A stretch of 64,000 bases of DNA. Source: Planctomycetota bacterium (lineage in GTDB: Bacteria > Planctomycetota > UBA1135 > UBA2386). The stretch lies in assembly GCA_016713175.1 (NCBI GenBank), contig JADJPQ010000004.1, positions 248,001 to 312,000 of the forward strand, in the 5' to 3' direction. The position numbers were made by a program, and so were the translations under genes. Positions 56,574-64,000 of the stretch are shown in pieces. Each line of letters begins with the position of its first letter. Position 1 is the first letter of the stretch. Below the pieces are notes generated by a model. That model saw nothing but the letters and a program-made list of their open reading frames with translations. It made no database searches and was not told the origin of the DNA.

Positions 56574-56864
56574 ATGAACGAACGCCAGCATCAGGTGACG
56601 CAGGACAGCCGCCGCGATCCGCGGATCGGCATGGGCGAGACGGTCACGATCACGTTCGATGCCGGTGCGATCGTCGGGCCCGGCCAGAACATCTCGGCGA
56701 CCGGCGTCTTCTTCACGGCGGCGGCGTCGATTCCGGTGACCGTCCGGATCGCCGGCGTCGAGACCGCGGTGCCGGGCGAGTTGGTCCGCGTCGAGTCGAT
56801 GGGCGATGGCCGGGTCGGGATCGCGGTCCGGTTCGTCGCACCGAATCCGACGCTGCTGGCCTGA
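56574..56864 (+). CDS. PilZ-domain protein
   Basis: 96 residues from the ATG at 56574 (MNERQHQVTQDSRRDPRIGM); an in-frame ATG 42 bases upstream adds no conserved residues. The RRDPRIG motif at about 13-19 followed by GQNISATGVFFTAA (the NxSxxG element) is the c-di-GMP-binding signature of PilZ domains. It should respond to cyclic di-GMP by acting on an unseen partner. It diverges from the methyltransferase gene and precedes the DUF2058-like gene by 40 bases. Confidence 0.88.
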   Translation: MNERQHQVTQDSRRDPRIGMGETVTITFDAGAIVGPGQNISATGVFFTAAASIPVTVRIAGVETAVPGELVRVESMGDGRVGIAVRFVAPNPTLLA

Positions 56865-56904
56865 CAGCTTTGCCGGCGGTCGTGGCTGCGGTACTGTTGG
56901 CGGC

Positions 56905-57405
56905 ATGAGCCTGCGCGACCAGCTGAAGAAGGCCAACCTGCTGTCCGACAAGGACCACAAGCGCCTTGCACACCAAGCGCGGGTCGAGCGCAAGGACAAG
57001 GGCCGCGAAGGCCTCGAGCAGGAGGCGGCGGCGCGGCAGCAGGATCTCGACCAGTTGCAGGCCAGGGAACGCGAACGGATCCGGCGCGAACAGGAAGCGC
57101 TGGACAATGAGCGACGGCAGCAACAGGAAGTGGCGGCGGCGATCGCGCTGCTGGCGGAGGCCAAGAAGCCGGGGCCCGGCGCGGTCAAGTGGTACTTCGA
57201 GGCCGACGATGGCACGTTGCCGTGGCTTGAGGTGTCGCCGCGCGAGGCGCTCGAACTGCGGGCCGGCGCGATCTGTGTCGTGCGGGCGGGGGCGCCAGGA
57301 ACGCACACGTACCGGTTGTTGCCGTTGGAGCAGACGCGACGGGTTGCGCGCGTGAAGCCCGAGGTGGTCGTGTTTGCGCCGCGCGGTGTGGTGCAGGCCG
57401 GCTGA
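56905..57405 (+). CDS. DUF2058-like protein
   Basis: 166 residues. The N-terminus MSLRDQLKKANLLSDKDHKR followed by LAHQARVERKDKGREGLEQE is the DUF2058 (YaiL) pattern; the middle is highly charged coiled coil (LQARERERIRREQEALDNER) and the C-terminal 75 residues (AVKWYFEADDGTLPWLEVSP...THTYRLLPLEQTRRVARVKP) match the conserved end of the family. DUF2058 proteins have no proven function. A TACTGT hexamer lies seven bases before the ATG. No signal or membrane span; cytoplasmic. It follows the PilZ gene, but the two may be unrelated. Confidence 0.85.
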   Translation: MSLRDQLKKANLLSDKDHKRLAHQARVERKDKGREGLEQEAAARQQDLDQLQARERERIRREQEALDNERRQQQEVAAAIALLAEAKKPGPGAVKWYFEADDGTLPWLEVSPREALELRAGAICVVRAGAPGTHTYRLLPLEQTRRVARVKPEVVVFAPRGVVQAG

Positions 57406-57501
57406 ATCGGGCGTTCTGCCTGTCGAGATCGGCCAGGCCGCGGCGTCGGTGAACCTGGCGGATCGCGCCCAGACCGCCACACCGTATTGCAACCGCCGCG
57501 A

Positions 57502-60500
57502 ATGAACCTACTGCGTTGCGTCGTCGTCCCCGCCGTGTCCTCGTGGTTGTGCGCGCAGGGTCTGCTGAAGGACCTCAACACCACGCCGCCGCGTGTCGGC
57601 GAAGGTTCCTATCCGGAGAACTTCGCCGCGTTCGGCACCCGCGTGCTGTTCTCGGCCGAACACCCACAGGCCGGCCGCGAACTGTTCGCCAGCGACGGCA
57701 CCGCCGTTGGCACCACGTTGCTGCGCGATCTGTGGGAGGGCTTCGAAGGCAGTTCGCCGGGCCAGGTGACCGTGCTGCCGGCCGTAGCGCTGTTCGCCGC
57801 CGATCATCCGCGGCTGGGCAGCGAGTTGTGGGTGACCGATGGCACGGCCGCCGGCACCCGGCTGCTGGTCGACATCTTTCCGGGCACCGAGAGCGGCGCG
57901 CCGTTCGAGATGTTCCGGCTCGGCAACGTCGCGCTGTTCACTGCCGACGATGGCGTGCATGGCCCCGAACTGTGGCGCAGCGACGGCACCACCGCCGGCA
58001 CCGCGCTCCTCGCCGACATCTGGTCCGGAGCCGATGGGTCGTTCCCGCATCTGTTCACGGTGGTCGGCAATCGCGCGTTCTTCGCGGCCGATGACGGCCA
58101 GCTCGGCGACGAACTGTGGGTGACCGATGGTACGGCGGCCGGCACGCAGCTGGTGGCCGACGTCAACGCGACCGGCGGGGCGACGATCGTGGCGATCGTG
58201 GCGTTCGGCAACGGCGTCGTGTTCGTCGCCGACGATGGCGTGGTGGGGCAGGAACCTTGGATTTCGGATGGCACCAGCGGGGGCACGACGCTGCTGGCCG
58301 ACGTCGCGGTCGGGCCGGGGGGCAGCAACCCGGCGTGGCTCACGGACGCGGGCGCGCAGCTGTTCTTCGTCGCCGACGATGCCGTGAACGGTGGAGAACT
58401 CTGGGTCAGCGATGGTACGACGAACGGCACGCAGCTCGTTCTCGACCTCGTCGCTGGCCCGGTGGGCGCCAATCTGCGGGATCTGACCGCCGTCGGCAGC
58501 AGTGTCGTGTTCGTCGCCGATGATGGCATCGTCGGTGAGGAGCCATGGGCCAGCGATGGGACTGCCGCGGGCACCCTGCTGCTGGCCGACCTGCAACCTG
58601 GGCCATCCGGGTCGGCGCCGACGTCGTTGCTGGCGCTGCAGCAGGCGCTGGTGTTCTTCGCCGCCGACGATGGCGCGCGCGGTGTCGAGCCGTGGCTGGT
58701 GGCGGCGACGCCGGGCACGGCGTTCCTGCTGGCCGACCTGAACCCGAATGGCGACAGCTTTCCCGCGGCGCCGCGGACGTTCGGCAACCAGTTGTGGTTC
58801 CAGGCCGACGATGGCAGTACGGGGACCGAGCCTTGGTTGTACGACCCGACGCAGGCGCCAGCCCCGCGGCGCGTGGCCGACCTCGGCAGCCTGGTCAGCA
58901 GTTCGTACCCGGATGCATTCGCGGCGCTGGGCCAGACGATGTTGTTCACCGCCGACGACGGAGTTGCCGGGCGCGAGTTGTGGCGCAGCGATGGCACGGT
59001 GGCGGGCACGACCCGCGTGGCGGACCTCTGGCCCGGGCCGGACAGTTCGGATCCGTATTGGCTGACCGTCGACGGCAACCGCTGCTGGTTCATCGGCAAC
59101 GACGGCAGCAGCGGCGCCGAGATCTGGGAGACCGACGGCACCACGGCGGGCACGCGCATGGTCGCCGATGCCGTGCCGGGGCCGGTCGGCGTGCAGCCGT
59201 CGTGGCTGTTGCCGTTCCGCGGCAACCTGCTGTTCGCCGGCGTCGACAACGCCAACGGCGCCGAACTGTGGCGCAGCGATGGCACCGCGGCTGGCACGCG
59301 CGTGCTCGCCGACATCGAGCCGGGTCAGGGTTCGAGTTCACCCGGCTGGTTGACGGAACTCGGCGGCCGGGTCGTGTTCGTTGCGTTCACGACGGCTTCC
59401 GGGCGCGAACTGTGGGTCACCGATGGCACCGCGGCCGGCACGGCGCAGCTCGCCGACCTGTCGACCGGCAGCAGTGATCCGGAGGTGCTCGGCCGGTTCG
59501 GCAATCGACTGTTGTTCGTCGCCGACGACGGCGCCGTCGGGCGCGAACTGTGGATCACCGATGGCACGGCGGCTGGCACCGCGATGCTTGCCGACATCAA
59601 CCTCGGCATCGAGTCATCGAATCCGAACGGCTTTGCCGCGTTCGGGACGCGCGCCTGCTTCGTCGCCGACGACGGCGTCCACGGTCGCGAGGTCTGGGTC
59701 ACCGACGGCACCACGGCGGGCACGCAGCTGCTGGTCGACGTCTGGCCCGGAGCGGCGAACGGCGCTGCCGACCGGCTGGTGGCGGCGCAGGATCGCGCCT
59801 GGTTCATCGGCGGCGATCCGGCCCACGGCTTCGAGCCGTGGCTGACGGATGGCACCCCGGCGGGAACGGCACGCGTCGCCGACATCTGGCCCGGGCCGGG
59901 TTCGGGCGTGCCCGCCGATCAGCTGCTGGCGGTCGGTGTCGACCGGACGTTGTTGTTCGCCGCGACCGACGGCCAAGGCTCGGCGGAACCGTACCGCAGC
60001 GATGGCACGGCCGGTGGCACCGTCCGGGTCGCCGATCTGGTGCCGGGACCGCTCAGTGCTTCGCCGCAGCAACTGGCGCGGGCCGGCGCGACGGTGTTCT
60101 TCCTCGGTCACGATGCCACCCGTGGCAGCGAACTGTGGGCGCTGCCGGCGGCGCTGACCCGGGCCGCCATTGCCGATCCGTTCGGCGTGCCTTGCGCCAT
60201 CGGATTGGCGGCAGCGACCACCGCCGATGGTCTGCCCAGGGTCGGCAACGGCGCCTTCGCGTTCGGCCTGCGCTCTGCGCCGGCCCAGGCGTTCGCGCTG
60301 ATCGTCGTCAGCGTGGCGCGCAGCGACACCCCGCTCGGCGCCTGCACGCTGGCACCCGTGCTGCCGGGCGCGACCGGGAGTCTGGTCACTGACGGAGTCG
60401 GCAACGGTGCTTTGCCAGTGGCCATTCCCAATGATCCGGTGCTGGTCGGCACGCAGATCGTCGCGCAGTGGGGCTTCGTGCAGGCCAATGGGCCGGTGTT

Positions 60501-60549
60501 TGCGCAGTTCGGTCTGGCGGCACCGCTGTTCCTGCTGATCGGTGGCTGA
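57502..60549 (+). CDS. Secreted repeat protein with about 17 ELW-x-SDGT-x-GT units
   Basis: 1015 residues from the ATG at 57502 (MNLLRCVVVPAVSSWLCAQG, signal peptide); a TTG five codons upstream is not needed. The body is a repeat array of about 50 residues per unit, each with a strand around FVADDG and a signature ELWRSDGTTAGTALLADI or near variants (ELWVTDGTAAGT, PWASDGTAAGT, ELWITDGTAAGT), which I count as about 17 units, the middle ones degenerate. This is the ELWxxDGTxxGT (hyalin-like or beta-propeller-like) type found in surface proteins. The last 100 residues end in the C-terminal module shared with two secreted proteins here (VLVGTQIVAQWGFVQ). An extracellular location is inferred. 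Confidence 0.9.
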   Translation: MNLLRCVVVPAVSSWLCAQGLLKDLNTTPPRVGEGSYPENFAAFGTRVLFSAEHPQAGRELFASDGTAVGTTLLRDLWEGFEGSSPGQVTVLPAVALFAADHPRLGSELWVTDGTAAGTRLLVDIFPGTESGAPFEMFRLGNVALFTADDGVHGPELWRSDGTTAGTALLADIWSGADGSFPHLFTVVGNRAFFAADDGQLGDELWVTDGTAAGTQLVADVNATGGATIVAIVAFGNGVVFVADDGVVGQEPWISDGTSGGTTLLADVAVGPGGSNPAWLTDAGAQLFFVADDAVNGGELWVSDGTTNGTQLVLDLVAGPVGANLRDLTAVGSSVVFVADDGIVGEEPWASDGTAAGTLLLADLQPGPSGSAPTSLLALQQALVFFAADDGARGVEPWLVAATPGTAFLLADLNPNGDSFPAAPRTFGNQLWFQADDGSTGTEPWLYDPTQAPAPRRVADLGSLVSSSYPDAFAALGQTMLFTADDGVAGRELWRSDGTVAGTTRVADLWPGPDSSDPYWLTVDGNRCWFIGNDGSSGAEIWETDGTTAGTRMVADAVPGPVGVQPSWLLPFRGNLLFAGVDNANGAELWRSDGTAAGTRVLADIEPGQGSSSPGWLTELGGRVVFVAFTTASGRELWVTDGTAAGTAQLADLSTGSSDPEVLGRFGNRLLFVADDGAVGRELWITDGTAAGTAMLADINLGIESSNPNGFAAFGTRACFVADDGVHGREVWVTDGTTAGTQLLVDVWPGAANGAADRLVAAQDRAWFIGGDPAHGFEPWLTDGTPAGTARVADIWPGPGSGVPADQLLAVGVDRTLLFAATDGQGSAEPYRSDGTAGGTVRVADLVPGPLSASPQQLARAGATVFFLGHDATRGSELWALPAALTRAAIADPFGVPCAIGLAAATTADGLPRVGNGAFAFGLRSAPAQAFALIVVSVARSDTPLGACTLAPVLPGATGSLVTDGVGNGALPVAIPNDPVLVGTQIVAQWGFVQANGPVFAQFGLAAPLFLLIGG

Positions 60550-60560
60550 CGGGCCCACGG

Positions 60561-62651
60561 TCAGAACTCGATCTGATCCTCGCCGACGCCGAGCGCCTGC
60601 CGCCGCGACAGCCGCAGCCGACCGCGATCGTCGGCGCCGAGCACGCAGACCAGCATCTCCTCGCCCTCGCGCGCGATGTCGCCGGCGTGGCGCACCGGGC
60701 CGTGATCGAGTTCCTCGACCGGCACCAGCCCTTCGTTGACGGCGTTGATCTTGACGAAGGCGCCGAAGTCCTTCACGCCGGTGACCGTTCCGCGATAGCA
60801 ACGCCCGACCTTCAGCACGCCGGCTGCGCGTTGCACCATCTGCATCGCGCGCCTGGCGCTGTGCTGATCGGTGGCGTAGACCAGCACCTCGCCGGCATCG
60901 TCGACCGCGACCTTGGCGCCGGTGGCTTCGGTGATCGCCTTGATGTTGGCGCCGCGCGTGCCGATCAGCGCGCCGATGGCATCGGGCATCACGGCAGTCC
61001 GCGCCGCACGCGGCACGAAGCGCGAGGGTTCGGCCGGGGCCGCCAGCGTCTTCTGCATCTCCGCCAGGATGTGCAGGCGCCCGTCGCGGGCCTGGTGCAG
61101 GGCCTGTTCCAGGACCGCCAACGTCAGGCCGCCGACCTTGTTGTCGAGCTGGATCGCGGTGATGCCTTGCGCACTGCCGACGACCTTGAAGTCCATGTCG
61201 CCGAGGTGGTCTTCGTCGCCGAGGATGTCCGACAACACGGCGTGGCGGGTGCCGTCGGTGATCAGTCCCATGGCGATGCCGGCGACCGGCGCGCGCAACG
61301 GCACCCCGGCATGCAGCATCGCCAGCGTGCCGCCGCAGACCGTCGCCATCGACGAACTGCCGTTGCTCTCGGTGATCTCGGACTCGATCCGGATCGTGTA
61401 CGGATACTCGGTGTGCGGCGGCAGCACGGCACGCAGACCGCGGCGCGCCAGCGAGCCGTGGCCGATCTCGCGCCGGCCCGGACCGCGCAACGGTCGGATC
61501 TCGCCGACCGAGTACGGTGGGAAATTGTAGTGCAGCAGGAACCGCTCGGCGACGCCGTGCGGGTCGAGGCCGTCGTAGCGCAGCGCGTCGTCGGGGCTGC
61601 CGAGCGTGCAGGTCGCGATCGCCTGGGTCTCACCGCGGGTGAACAACGCCGAGCCGTGGGCGCGCGGCAGCAGGCCGACTTCACATGCGATCGGCCGGAT
61701 GTCGGTGGTACCGCGGCCATCCAGCCGTCGACCGTGCGCCAGTGCCAGTTCGCGGGTCTCGGTCCACACCGCCAGCGCGAATGCCTGTTTGCCGAGCGCG
61801 CGCTGGTCGTCCGCCAGCGTCGCGACGAACGCCTGTTCCGCCGCCGCGGTCGCGGCGCGGCGGGCCGACTTGGTCGTGATCCGCAGCGCTTCCTGCAGCG
61901 CACCACGCGTCGCCGCCGGCAGTTCGGGCAGCGTCGGGGCGGCGGGGATCGCGGCCTTCGGCGCGGCCGCGGCCATGGTGCGCAGTTCGGTGAACGCGGT
62001 CTGGAACCGGCCGATCCATTCGGTGGCCGTCGTGATCGCCAGCAGCGCGGTGGCCTCGTCGACTTCGTGCGCCTGACCCTCGAGCATCACCAGCCCGTCC
62101 GGGCCGATGCCGACCGAGAACTCGAGCTCGGCGCGTGCGCGCTGCTGCTGGTTGGCGAACGGCAGCCACTGCCCATCGACGCGGGCGATGCGCAGTCCGC
62201 CACCCGGCCCGCGCGCCGGCACCGGGCTGACGTGCAACGCGGCCGCGGCGGCGAGGATCGACAGGCTCTCCAGGTCGCTGCTCGGCTCGGCCGACAGCAC
62301 GGTCACCTGGATCTGGACGTCGCAGCGATACTCTTCGGGGAACAGCGAACGGACGGTCCGATCGATCAGTCGCGACACCAGCACTTCGTGGTCGGTGATC
62401 CGGCCTTCGCGCCGGCCGAATCCGCCGGGGATGCGCCCGACCGCGGCGTACTTCTCGCGGTACTCGACGGTCAGTGGAAAGAAGTCCTGACCGGGCTTTG
62501 GCGTCTCGGCGGCGACGACGGTGGCCAGCACGACGTTGTCGCCACAACGGGCGAGCACGGCGCCTTGCGCCTGGCGTGCGATCCTGCCGGTTTCGAACTC
62601 GACGTCGGTGCCGAGCAGGCGGACCTGCACGCGATGCGGGGTCAAGAGCAT
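60561..62651 (-). CDS. pnp: Polynucleotide phosphorylase
   Basis: 696 residues from the ATG at 62651, the normal PNPase size; further in-frame codons upstream are not conserved. Two RNase PH domains: FETGRIARQAQGAVLARCGD with YREKYAAVGRIPGGFGRREG and DHEVLVSRLIDRTVRSLFPE, then LALAHGRRLDGRGTTDIRPI with HGSALFTRGETQAIAT, ESNGSSSMATVCGGTLAML and SDILGDEDHLGDMDFKVVGS. KH domain with IGTRGANIKAI near residue 590 and S1 domain (CYRGTVTGVKDFGAFVKINA) near the end. It degrades RNA phosphorolytically 3' to 5'. Monocistronic, divergent from feoAB. Confidence 0.97.
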   Translation of the reverse strand: MLLTPHRVQVRLLGTDVEFETGRIARQAQGAVLARCGDNVVLATVVAAETPKPGQDFFPLTVEYREKYAAVGRIPGGFGRREGRITDHEVLVSRLIDRTVRSLFPEEYRCDVQIQVTVLSAEPSSDLESLSILAAAAALHVSPVPARGPGGGLRIARVDGQWLPFANQQQRARAELEFSVGIGPDGLVMLEGQAHEVDEATALLAITTATEWIGRFQTAFTELRTMAAAAPKAAIPAAPTLPELPAATRGALQEALRITTKSARRAATAAAEQAFVATLADDQRALGKQAFALAVWTETRELALAHGRRLDGRGTTDIRPIACEVGLLPRAHGSALFTRGETQAIATCTLGSPDDALRYDGLDPHGVAERFLLHYNFPPYSVGEIRPLRGPGRREIGHGSLARRGLRAVLPPHTEYPYTIRIESEITESNGSSSMATVCGGTLAMLHAGVPLRAPVAGIAMGLITDGTRHAVLSDILGDEDHLGDMDFKVVGSAQGITAIQLDNKVGGLTLAVLEQALHQARDGRLHILAEMQKTLAAPAEPSRFVPRAARTAVMPDAIGALIGTRGANIKAITEATGAKVAVDDAGEVLVYATDQHSARRAMQMVQRAAGVLKVGRCYRGTVTGVKDFGAFVKINAVNEGLVPVEELDHGPVRHAGDIAREGEEMLVCVLGADDRGRLRLSRRQALGVGEDQIEF

Positions 62652-62824
62652 GCGCGGATCTTTCCGGCGAAGGCTGGTTGCCGCAATCGCGACGTTGGTC
62701 GCGGCCAGTACTGGCTGTGCTACGCGCATCGGCCCGGTTCCCTCGGGCCGCGGTTGCCGGCACGCTGCGGCCTCGTTTTCGCGCCCACTGCCCTCTTGCG
62801 CCGCCGGTCGGCCGCCTCTACAAG

Positions 62825-62839
62825 TGAGATCGAATCTCA
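62825..62839 (+). promoter_or_regulatory. Perfect inverted repeat upstream of feoA, probable metal-regulator operator
   Basis: TGAGAT-CGA-ATCTCA: perfect 6-base arms around a 3-base centre, ending six bases before the feoA ATG. It resembles the 7-1-7 Fur box (TGATAAT-x-ATTATCA) at the outer TGA...TCA bases and has the size of DtxR/Fur-type sites. Position and gene content suggest iron-dependent repression, but the regulator is not proven. Confidence 0.55.
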
Positions 62840-62845
62840 ATTAGC

Positions 62846-63127
62846 ATGTCGCCAGCTTCGTCGGGTCCGGATTCCGCGGTTGTTCCCTGTTCGTTGGCAG
62901 CAGCCCGGTGTGAGGGCACCTACGAAGTCGTCGGCATCGATGGGGATGATGGGTTGGCGCGTCGGCTCCTCGACCTCGGTCTCTGGCCGGGCACGGTCGT
63001 GCAGATGCTGACGGCGGCGCCGTTCGGGGATCCGATGCTGTTCTGGCTGCATGGCTTCCGCCTCGCGCTGCGACGGGACGAGGCCCGGCGCGTGCGGGTC
63101 CGGCCGGCGACCGGGGGTGCTTCGTGA
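62846..63127 (+). CDS. feoA: FeoA, ferrous iron transport accessory protein
   Basis: 93 residues. After a short leader (SPASSGPDSAVVPCSLAA) comes the SH3-like FeoA fold: YEVVGIDGDDGLARRLLDLG, WPGTVVQMLTAAPFGDPML and FRLALRRDEARRVRV. FeoA supports FeoB in ferrous iron uptake at the inner membrane. The stop overlaps the feoB GTG as GTGA, so they are translationally coupled. A probable operator sits just upstream. The first 20 residues are longer than in compact FeoA proteins. Confidence 0.92.
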   Translation: MSPASSGPDSAVVPCSLAAARCEGTYEVVGIDGDDGLARRLLDLGLWPGTVVQMLTAAPFGDPMLFWLHGFRLALRRDEARRVRVRPATGGAS

Positions 63128-64000
63128 GCGCACCGGCCGTGGCGATGCCGGTCGTGGCCCTGGTCGGGCGCGCCAACTCCGGCAAGACGTCGGTGTTGAT
63201 GCATCTGACCGGCACTCGGCAGCGACCCGTCAATTTCCCCGGCACGTCGGTGGAGCGGGTCGAGAAGGAAGCCGTCCATGATGGGCAGCGATTCCGCGTC
63301 GTCGACCTGCCCGGCATTGCGTCGCTGCAGTCGCTGAGTCCCGACGAACAGGTGACGTTGGACTACCTGCACGGCCGGCAGGGACCGGGTCCCGATCGGT
63401 TGTGCGTGGTGCTGGATGCCAGCAAGCTTGGCGTGGAACTGCGGCTGTTGCAGCAGCTGCGCGAACTCGGCCCCCCGATCGTCGTGGCGTTGACCAAGTT
63501 GGACGTCGCCGCTGCCGAGGGCCGACCGGTGGCCGTCGACGCGTTGCGGCGGGCGCTCGGACTGCCGCTGTACGAGGTCAACGCCCGCACCGGCGGTGGG
63601 TGCGCCGATCTGCTGCAGGCGCTGGTCGCGCCGGTCGTGCCGGCGGCGGCGGTCACGGCCGCGGCCGACGGTGTCCGGCTCGCTGCCCAGGTGCAACCGC
63701 AGCGGCGCGGCGGCGGTTCGCGGACCGATCGGCTCGACGCGGTGCTGCTGCATCCGCTGCTCGGACCGGCCGTGCTGTTGTTGGTGCTGTTCTCGACGTT
63801 CCAACTGGTGTTCACGGTTGCCGAGCCGTTCATGGCCTGGATCGAGATGGCGCAGGGAGCTCTTGCCGGCGCCTGCGAGGCGAGTCTGCCGGGCGGCGCC
63901 GCCCGCAGCTTCCTGGTCGACGGGTTGATCAACGGCGTCGGCTCGGCGCTGATGTTCGTGCCGCAGATCGCGCTGCTGATCGCGTTCGTGACGGTGCTCG
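63124..64000 (+). CDS. feoB: FeoB, ferrous iron transporter, N-terminal part (cut by window end)
   Basis: The frame starts at a GTG overlapping the feoA stop and runs off the right edge (292 residues seen). G domain: GRANSGKTSVLMHLTGT (G1), NFPGTSVERVEKE (G2 region), FRVVDLPGIASLQSLSPDEQ (G3, DLPG) and VALTKLDVAAAEG (G4, TKLD instead of NxxD). Then comes the membrane entry, LLHPLLGPAVLLLVLFSTFQ, with a loop and VDGLINGVGSALMFVPQIAL, the typical FeoB gate region. It takes up Fe(II) with GTP-linked gating. The C-terminal membrane part is outside the window. Confidence 0.95.
   Translation, partial: MSAPAVAMPVVALVGRANSGKTSVLMHLTGTRQRPVNFPGTSVERVEKEAVHDGQRFRVVDLPGIASLQSLSPDEQVTLDYLHGRQGPGPDRLCVVLDASKLGVELRLLQQLRELGPPIVVALTKLDVAAAEGRPVAVDALRRALGLPLYEVNARTGGGCADLLQALVAPVVPAAAVTAAADGVRLAAQVQPQRRGGGSRTDRLDAVLLHPLLGPAVLLLVLFSTFQLVFTVAEPFMAWIEMAQGALAGACEASLPGGAARSFLVDGLINGVGSALMFVPQIALLIAFVTVL

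Noticed and set aside
62652..62840. Longer N-terminus for polynucleotide phosphorylase starting at 62840
   Set aside because: The extra 63 residues would cover the feoA operator and match nothing in the family.
1..64000. tRNA, rRNA, riboswitch or insertion sequence
   Set aside because: I found no tRNA-like cloverleaf, rRNA segment, known riboswitch core, transposase frame or terminal inverted repeats by eye; short ncRNAs cannot be excluded.

Overview
The window is GC-rich bacterial DNA, about two thirds G+C by eye, densely packed with short operons. Its gene content points to the phylum Planctomycetota. There is a small basic protein of the Chlamydiae/Verrucomicrobia/Planctomycetes type starting MSIHSSLRT (51449). 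ECF sigma factors are paired with Ser/Thr kinases at two loci, one of them a TIGR02999-type sigma followed by a kinase-TPR fusion. Large secreted proteins share a terminal module, and ExbB carries a signal peptide. I saw no rRNA, tRNA, CRISPR array, transposase or phage gene.

Layout. 1-6138: two tandem secreted paralogs (minus; the first runs off the left edge) and a divergent secreted protein. 6294-8662: two NamZ-type exo-muramidases (DUF1343). 8737-15720: one long minus-strand run, DUF350 membrane protein, ATP-grasp glutathionylspermidine-synthase-like enzyme, a frameshifted membrane protein, an unknown protein, a zinc-ribbon protein, an ECF sigma factor and a Ser/Thr kinase. Several of these genes are joined by ATGA overlaps. 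15878-19551: second sigma/kinase pair (plus). 19624-23202: SSS-family symporter diverging from murQ-nagX, which together with the NamZ genes gives most of a MurNAc/muropeptide salvage route. 23203-25965: a less GC-rich accessory stretch with a lone nitrilase-fold protein. 26183-29289: a secreted protein, an orphan ribbon-helix-helix protein, urocanate hydratase and a VanZ-like protein. 29503-32217: ParA/BY-kinase-like ATPase, coiled-coil protein and a MamK-like actin.

32224-45338: a HAD phosphatase, then a minus-strand envelope cluster: secretin-like lipoprotein B, a 967-residue TPR protein, a second TPR protein, ExbB, two ExbD and secretin A. Hairpins follow both secretin genes and the ExbD end. 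45603-50533: family 4 uracil-DNA glycosylase, a probable HxD...H oxygenase and a TMTC-like GT-C/TPR membrane protein. 50672-57405: SPOR-like membrane protein, small basic protein, queE, two secreted proteins, a lone receiver domain, a methyltransferase, a PilZ protein and a DUF2058-like protein. 57502-64000: a secreted protein with about 17 SDGT-type repeats, polynucleotide phosphorylase, and a divergent feoAB operon (feoB truncated by the window) behind a perfect inverted repeat that resembles a Fur-type operator.

The best candidates for undescribed biology are the MamK-like filament operon, the DUF350/ATP-grasp operon coupled to a sigma/kinase pair, the ExbBD-TPR-double-secretin cluster and the isolated nitrilase-fold gene. 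All functional statements come from reading the sequence by eye; no database search was run.
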